The translations under genes and the position numbers were made by a program. The notes beneath the pieces were generated by a model. The model saw only the letters and a list, made by a program, of their open reading frames with translations. It ran no database searches and had not been told where the DNA came from. A stretch of 9,928 nt of DNA from Dehalococcoidia bacterium (GTDB lineage Bacteria; Chloroflexota; Dehalococcoidia; GIF9; AB-539-J10): contig DAOVDO010000024.1 in the NCBI GenBank assembly GCA_030669525.1, forward strand, positions 1 through 9,928, given 5' to 3'. The first letter of the stretch is position 1. Each line of letters begins with the position of its first letter. Shown here piece after piece: positions 6,830-9,928 of this stretch.

Positions 6830-7196
6830 TATCTATTGTCAGCGAAATTGGCGCGACTTCGTATTGGAAACTTCAAGTAGTCAAAATGTATTTGTTGGCG
6901 ATGTTGAGCTTATTGAACATTTGCCAAATTTGTGTAATCCAGAAATAGTTCATTCTATGGAAAACCAGCTAGTTAAAAAGGCGTGTTGGATTTCATGCTT
7001 GAAGGCTATGCTTGATAATCTGACTCGAATAAGGACCCTTTTTGCAGAGACTATTATAGGTAAGAGGATACAGAACAAATACACTTCTGGGTAATTATTA
7101 CTCTAAAGGGATTAGATTAAAACCTGAAGCTAAATAAGCAGTCAATTATATGGCGACTGCGGTGTCTACAATGGGTTGTAAATTAAAGGCAGGATA
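6830..7196. other. Interval between caspase gene and convergent small membrane protein
   Basis: A frame opening with TTG at 6864 and ending at 7094 (+) would give 76 residues containing NVFVGDVELIEHLPNLCNPE. It has no ribosome site, and an internal ATG at 6957 has none either. It begins only 34 bp after the caspase stop, so a co-transcribed small partner cannot be excluded, but I rate coding at about one in five. A small TACAA/TTGTA hairpin lies at 7167-7180. I see no strong terminator for either flanking gene. Confidence 0.3.
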
Positions 7197-7424
7197 TCAA
7201 ATAAGCACTATACTTACTATTCCAAGGATAAGTCCTATCATCAAACCCATTTTAGTAAGTGAGTATCGTTTGTTCAACCGTTGACATTTAAAAATCCTCT
7301 TTATACTTACTGCGAGTTTACTAAAAGAGTTATCCTGGTCCTCAGGGTCAGTAAATCCTATCCATGCAGCAACTGTGAATACCAATAAGCTCAATAACGA
7401 TAATACCTTCACCAAACAAATCAT
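7197..7424 (-). CDS. Small two-helix membrane protein, 75 aa
   Basis: I do not recognise the family. One hydrophobic helix spans about residues 4-24 (VLSLLSLLVFTVAAWIG), then a polar loop starts acidic (DPEDQD, 26-31) and becomes strongly basic (K42, R43, K46, R49, K52, R53). A second helix lies at 58-75 and ends at the C-terminus. The basic loop suggests an inside loop with both termini outside. I place the start at ATG 7424 rather than ATG 7439 because GGAGGT lies seven bases before 7424 and would itself be coding if 7439 were used. An extended -10 sits about 40 bp upstream. It faces the caspase gene convergently. A membrane partner or toxin-like role is possible but has no direct support. 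Confidence 0.6.
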   Translation of the reverse strand: MICLVKVLSLLSLLVFTVAAWIGFTDPEDQDNSFSKLAVSIKRIFKCQRLNKRYSLTKMGLMIGLILGIVSIVLI

Positions 7425-7465
7425 TTCTGCGACCTCCATGTGCGTTAAGATTAATTGCCTAGTCC

Positions 7466-7474
7466 ATTATAACA
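7466..7474 (-). promoter_or_regulatory. Extended -10 promoter of the 75-aa membrane protein
   Basis: On the minus strand TGTTATAAT (7474-7466) gives the TGn extension plus a perfect TATAAT. No -35 match is found 17 bp upstream, as is usual for extended -10 promoters. The start would be near 7459, some 35 nt before ATG 7424, leaving room for the GGAGGT ribosome site. Confidence 0.55.
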
Positions 7475-7522
7475 GTGGAGCCAATAATTTGAGCAGGATA
7501 GGATAGGTATTGATATTGTGTC

Positions 7523-7560
7523 GGTTTCCCGTCACACGCCTAACGATAAAACGTGAAACC
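7523..7560. repeat. Inverted repeat, 9 of 10 paired
   Basis: Arms GGTTTCcCGT (7523-7532) and ACGtGAAACC (7551-7560) pair with one C/T mismatch around an 18-nt loop. There is no adjoining T-run, so an intrinsic terminator is unlikely; an operator, RNA hairpin or mobile-element relic are all possible. Confidence 0.5.
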
Positions 7561-7681
7561 ATTCTACAAAAAAGGACAGATTTTGCCCTAGAGATAACAT
7601 TTCGTCACTTTGTTACTACGACGGAAGCATCACACTGCAAAAAGCAACCTAGAGTACACAGGGACCTACCCCCCAAAAAGT

Positions 7682-7718
7682 AGTCCAGTCTTAATGTTAG
7701 ACTAGGGCTTGATGGACT
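7682..7718. repeat. Nested inverted repeat
   Basis: An outer pair AGTCCA (7682-7687)/TGGACT (7713-7718) encloses an inner pair GTCT (7688-7691)/AGAC (7699-7702). As RNA this makes a bulged hairpin with a 7-nt loop. Flanking CCCCC blocks on both sides lie in direct orientation. Confidence 0.45.
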
Positions 7719-7916
7719 TGCCCCCTTTTCTATACCGGTTGCAGTGAAAACAAAAAAGTTCTTCAGAAATATAGGGCATTGCCCAAGCTTGAAAGTAGGG
7801 ATATAATGATTACTGTTTGGAGATGGTACTAAAACGGGGGCACCCCATATTCTATACCTGTCTCTCCATAACTGAGTTGCATGAAGCTCTATCCCTGATT
7901 TGTAGAGATACATAAA

Positions 7917-9179
7917 GTGAAAAGAGTACATAATAGTGACCTTATGTTTTTAGCAAGCACAGCAATGAAATTTGCTGAGCTTCCGCCTGAAGAAGACATC
8001 TACCAGTTTATAGGAGAGCAGCTAAGAGAACTCACTGGCAACTCTATTGTTGTCATAAGTTCGTTTGATGAAGTGTCTAATAGCTTCTGTGTCCGATCAA
8101 TTGTGGGAATTGGACAGCACATGGACGCTTTTCTTGAGACTATGGGACGACACCCTGTTGGAATGACTACCTCGATAAATGACAAAGCAAGACTTGGGCT
8201 CATCAGTGGCAAGCTGGTGAAAGTCCCTGGAGGCCTGTATGAATTTTCTTTTGGGGAAATACCAAATTCCGTTTGCCATGCGATTGAGCAGCTTCTTGAT
8301 TTAGGTGACATATATGATATTGGTTTTACCTGGAAAGGAAAATTATTTGGCAGCGCCGCCATCCTTACACGCAAGGGAACTAAATTGGAGAATCCAAGCG
8401 TTATAGAGACATTTATAACCCAGGCATCGGTAGCACTGCAGCGCTGGCAGGCAGAGAAGGCATTACAGCAGGCTAGTGACGATTTAGAAATGAAGGTAAG
8501 GAAGCGAACTGCGGAGCTAACAAAAGCTAACGAAGCACTACGGGTTGAGATCACCAAGCGCAAGCGGACAGAAGAGGAACTCAAACAGACCACAGAGAAG
8601 CTGCTAAAGGCCTTGGAAGACACCATCCAAGCCATGGCTATGATAATCGAAATGAAGGATCCCTATACTGCCGGTCATCAGCGACGGGTAACTCAACTTG
8701 CCAACGCCATAGCCAAGAAGATGGGCCTTTCAGAAGATCAGATTAGTGCACTCCACTTGGCTGGACTCATTCATGATGTCGGCAAGGTACATATACCTGC
8801 TGAGATTCTCGCCAACCCTAATGGGTTATCTGAAGCAGAATTCAGCATCATTAAGACACATCCGTCAGTCGGCTACGAAATATTGAAGGCTATAGAATTT
8901 CCATGGCCCATTGCCCAAATTGTGCATCAACATCATGAAAGGGTGGATGGCTCGGGGTATCCTTTAGGTCTATCAGGTGAGGATATTCTTCTGGAAGCAA
9001 GAATCTTAGCTGTCGCTGATGTTGTTGAAGCTATGTCCTCTCACCGACCTTACCGACCAGCTTTGGGTATAGATAAGGCTTTGTCAGAAATTACACAAAA
9101 GAAAGCTGTTCTTTATGACGCCAACGTGGTGGACACTTGTCTATGGCTTTTTACCGAGAAGTCGTTTAAGTTTGAGTGA
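7917..9179 (+). CDS. GAF - coiled coil - HD-GYP domain protein (probable c-di-GMP phosphodiesterase)
   Basis: This 420-residue cytosolic signalling protein has an N-terminal GAF-like sensor at about residues 8-176, a helical linker (about 177-235, with RKRTAELTKANEALR and KRKRTEEELKQ typical of signalling coiled coils) and a C-terminal HD-GYP domain from about 238. Metal and signature residues are present: H254 in TAGHQRRV, HDVGK (286-290), H315, H339, HERVDGSGYP (340-349) and D368 in VADVVEAM. It should therefore hydrolyse cyclic di-GMP under control of a ligand bound by GAF. There is no receiver or membrane domain and no GGDEF partner in the window. The C-terminal tail is complete. The start is GTG 7917, with only a weak GAGAT-like site upstream; ATG 7944 is an alternative that would trim nine residues. 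Confidence 0.93.
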   Translation: MKRVHNSDLMFLASTAMKFAELPPEEDIYQFIGEQLRELTGNSIVVISSFDEVSNSFCVRSIVGIGQHMDAFLETMGRHPVGMTTSINDKARLGLISGKLVKVPGGLYEFSFGEIPNSVCHAIEQLLDLGDIYDIGFTWKGKLFGSAAILTRKGTKLENPSVIETFITQASVALQRWQAEKALQQASDDLEMKVRKRTAELTKANEALRVEITKRKRTEEELKQTTEKLLKALEDTIQAMAMIIEMKDPYTAGHQRRVTQLANAIAKKMGLSEDQISALHLAGLIHDVGKVHIPAEILANPNGLSEAEFSIIKTHPSVGYEILKAIEFPWPIAQIVHQHHERVDGSGYPLGLSGEDILLEARILAVADVVEAMSSHRPYRPALGIDKALSEITQKKAVLYDANVVDTCLWLFTEKSFKFE

Positions 9180-9318
9180 AAGACGAAGTCACAGTCTTCA
9201 TCAAATAGAGATCGCATCTGTGTATTTTCATTGGCACTTCTTGGCTGAACAATTGGGCGTTTTGTTGAATGGCCAGCTTTGCTGCTCCTGTCGTTGCCGC
9301 GAGAGAAATGTCAGGGTA

Positions 9319-9363
9319 AAATAGGATCTTAGGGAGAAGTTCCGATCCTGTTTGGGGAGGAAC
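9319..9363. repeat. 10-bp stem with an interleaved second stem (possible pseudoknot)
   Basis: AAATAGGATC (9319-9328) pairs with GATCCTGTTT (9344-9353), including one G-U as plus-strand RNA. GTTCC in its loop (9339-9343) can pair with GGAAC at 9359-9363. The second stem's 5' arm abuts the first stem's 3' arm with no gap. The first stem alone could work as the HD-GYP terminator, although there is no proper U-tract. Confidence 0.45.
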
Positions 9364-9382
9364 CCAAAGCAGATTATCTTTA

Positions 9383-9438
9383 AGGTAACATCCCGGACCG
9401 ATTCTGCAATTAGGTAACAAAACGGGCTTTTGTTACCT
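9383..9438. repeat. Three copies of octamer AGGTAACA, two forming a perfect 12-bp hairpin
   Basis: AGGTAACA occurs at 9383-9390 and 9412-9419, and inverted as TGTTACCT at 9431-9438. The last two belong to a perfect 12-bp inverted repeat (arm TAGGTAACAAAA at 9411-9422, the other arm at 9428-9439) with loop CGGGC. No T-run follows on either strand. Confidence 0.7.
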
Positions 9439-9561
9439 ATGCGCATCCTGGAATGGCTTAATGGGTTGACAGTAATTACGACCTGCTCAAAGGTTATTTA
9501 TTCCCCGTTGTGCACTGCCCGTATTTTATTACTCAGGCTATTGATATTACTCTTTTTAGTT

Positions 9562-9584
9562 AAAAAGTCCAGGCATCTACTGCC
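9562..9584 (-). terminator. Weak candidate terminator after the small ORF pair
   Basis: On the minus strand, immediately after the TAG of the 62-aa ORF, GGCA (9584-9581) and TGCC (9575-9572) form a 4-bp stem with a 5-nt loop, followed 5 nt later by five T (9566-9562). The stem is short, so this is tentative. Confidence 0.25.
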
Positions 9585-9773
9585 CTAAGCAATAGCTTTG
9601 TGTAGCTCTGTATCCTCGTAGGCATCTTGCAGGCAGAGCAGAATCTCACGCCAGTCGTCATCCTGCACTCCTTCCTGAAGCAAAGCTTTGTAACGACGCC
9701 ATGCAAGCAGATACAGTATCCAGAATTGAACCGCGGTAATTTTGATTTCAATTGGTTCAGCAGTTTTAGTCAT
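9585..9773 (-). CDS. Small hypothetical protein, 62 aa
   Basis: I do not recognise the family. After a polar N-terminus (MTKTAEPIEIK) comes an aromatic, hydrophobic helix (VQFWILYLLAWRRYKALL, residues 15-32), then an acidic helical C-terminus (QDDDWREILLCLQDAYEDTEL, within 37-57). The hydrophobic part is short and followed by basic residues, so it is more likely a packed or membrane-peripheral helix than a full span. I place the start at ATG 9773 because GGTGG lies five bases upstream; a GTG at 9782 is three codons further out and overlaps that site. The start overlaps the stop of the upstream ORF by 8 bases (ATGACTAA), which implies translational coupling and supports both being real. Confidence 0.55.
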   Translation of the reverse strand: MTKTAEPIEIKITAVQFWILYLLAWRRYKALLQEGVQDDDWREILLCLQDAYEDTELHKAIA

Positions 9774-9912
9774 TGCAACCACCCCAACGATTTAATCTTA
9801 CTATAGAGTCTATCCTGTCAGCAATTCTTTCTTGGGCTCTAATAAGTATTGATAACATTGAAGAAGAGCCCTGTTTGAATTTTGCTATATAAATCTGGAG
9901 TTCTGTAAGCAT
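9766..9912 (-). CDS. Tiny hypothetical protein, 48 aa, coupled upstream partner
   Basis: This short minus-strand frame begins at ATG 9912, with AGGA eight bases upstream, and stops with TAA at 9768-9766. The frame is open to the right edge, so a longer protein beginning outside the window is possible. The product is highly helical: TELQIYIAKFKQ (3-14), then MLSILIRAQERIADRIDSIVRLNRW (19-43), whose heptad-like I/L/V spacing suggests a coiled coil or oligomerisation helix. It resembles no family I can name. The 8-base overlap with the following ORF indicates one transcript. No promoter is visible before the window ends. Confidence 0.45.
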   Translation of the reverse strand: MLTELQIYIAKFKQGSSSMLSILIRAQERIADRIDSIVRLNRWGGCND

Positions 9913-9928
9913 AGAAGATGTCCTGAGT

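Larger units (their letters stand above)
7475..7916. other. Long intergenic region with inverted repeats, no supported gene
   Basis: Some 440 bp precede the HD-GYP gene. A 108-codon minus-strand frame (7931-7605) covers much of it but has low-complexity, non-protein-like composition and overlaps the HD-GYP start, so I do not call it a gene. The region contains hairpins at 7523-7560 and 7682-7718, GGGCA-T-TGCCC near 7774-7784, and two CCCCC-containing motifs resembling IS3-type ends. I cannot identify a confident promoter for the HD-GYP gene; TATAAT at 7802-7807 has no good -35. Confidence 0.4.
9180..9584. other. Convergent intergenic region rich in hairpins
   Basis: This 405-bp stretch separates the HD-GYP gene (+) from the small minus-strand ORFs. 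Frames on both strands are short and lack ribosome sites, so I see no gene. It contains a 10-bp stem at 9319-9353, a perfect 12-bp stem at 9411-9439, the octamer AGGTAACA three times, the palindrome ATGCGCAT at 9439-9446 and a weak terminator candidate at 9562-9584. Confidence 0.5.

Noticed and set aside
7605..7931. 108-codon minus-strand frame
   Set aside because: It has no ribosome site, overlaps the HD-GYP start, is biased to irregular residues and shows no domain; it covers inverted repeats better explained as non-coding.
9465..9470. TTGACA on the plus strand
   Set aside because: The hexamer 17 bp downstream is AAAGGT, and no acceptable -10 or gene follows on that strand.
9560..9751. 63-codon minus-strand frame overlapping the 62-aa ORF
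   Set aside because: It is out of frame with the ORF that has a ribosome site and coupled start, and its cysteine- and arginine-rich translation looks like a shadow.
4186..9928. CRISPR array or regularly spaced direct repeats
   Set aside because: Only short octamer and 19-mer repeats with irregular spacing were found; nothing has repeat-spacer periodicity.

Overview
The window reads as bacterial chromosome from an uncultured-type lineage of moderate GC. Compact, translationally coupled genes, Shine-Dalgarno motifs, consensus sigma-70 promoters and a tRNA with encoded CCA are all visible. Chloroflexota (Dehalococcoidia-like) is my best guess from the general style of the proteins, but no phylogenetic marker in the window proves it.

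Left part (1-4185) looks like settled chromosome. A minus-strand operon runs from 3087 down past the left edge: a dolichyl-phosphate-mannose-synthase-like GT2, an NAD-dependent sugar-nucleotide epimerase, a second GT2 glycosyltransferase, and the N-terminus of a polytopic membrane protein. The first three are joined by 1-base overlaps or gaps, so this is a surface-glycan or glycolipid unit in which sugars are activated, put on a lipid carrier and transferred. Divergent from it lies a small multidrug-export (PF06695-type) membrane protein. A near-perfect promoter then sits almost on top of a 96-aa ORF of unknown function, followed by tRNA-Lys(UUU).

Middle part (4186 to about 7500) is accessory. 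An IS21-type istA fragment is cut off exactly at the 3' CCA end of the tRNA, and its outer end with three terminal repeats is still visible. After about 430 bp without a convincing gene comes a 578-aa caspase-like peptidase (His91/Cys143) fused to a roughly 280-residue C-terminal module. The architecture suggests a single-gene defence or programmed-death protein. Convergent to it is a 75-aa two-helix membrane protein with its own extended -10 promoter and strong Shine-Dalgarno.

Right part (about 7440-9928): a 477-bp gene-poor stretch with inverted repeats and possible insertion-sequence end debris leads into a GAF-coiled coil-HD-GYP protein, probably a cyclic-di-GMP phosphodiesterase. Downstream, a convergent intergenic zone holds two strong hairpins and three copies of an octamer. 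The window closes with two tiny minus-strand ORFs that overlap by 8 bases. No integrase, second tRNA end or CRISPR array was seen, so the boundaries of the accessory region remain open on the right.
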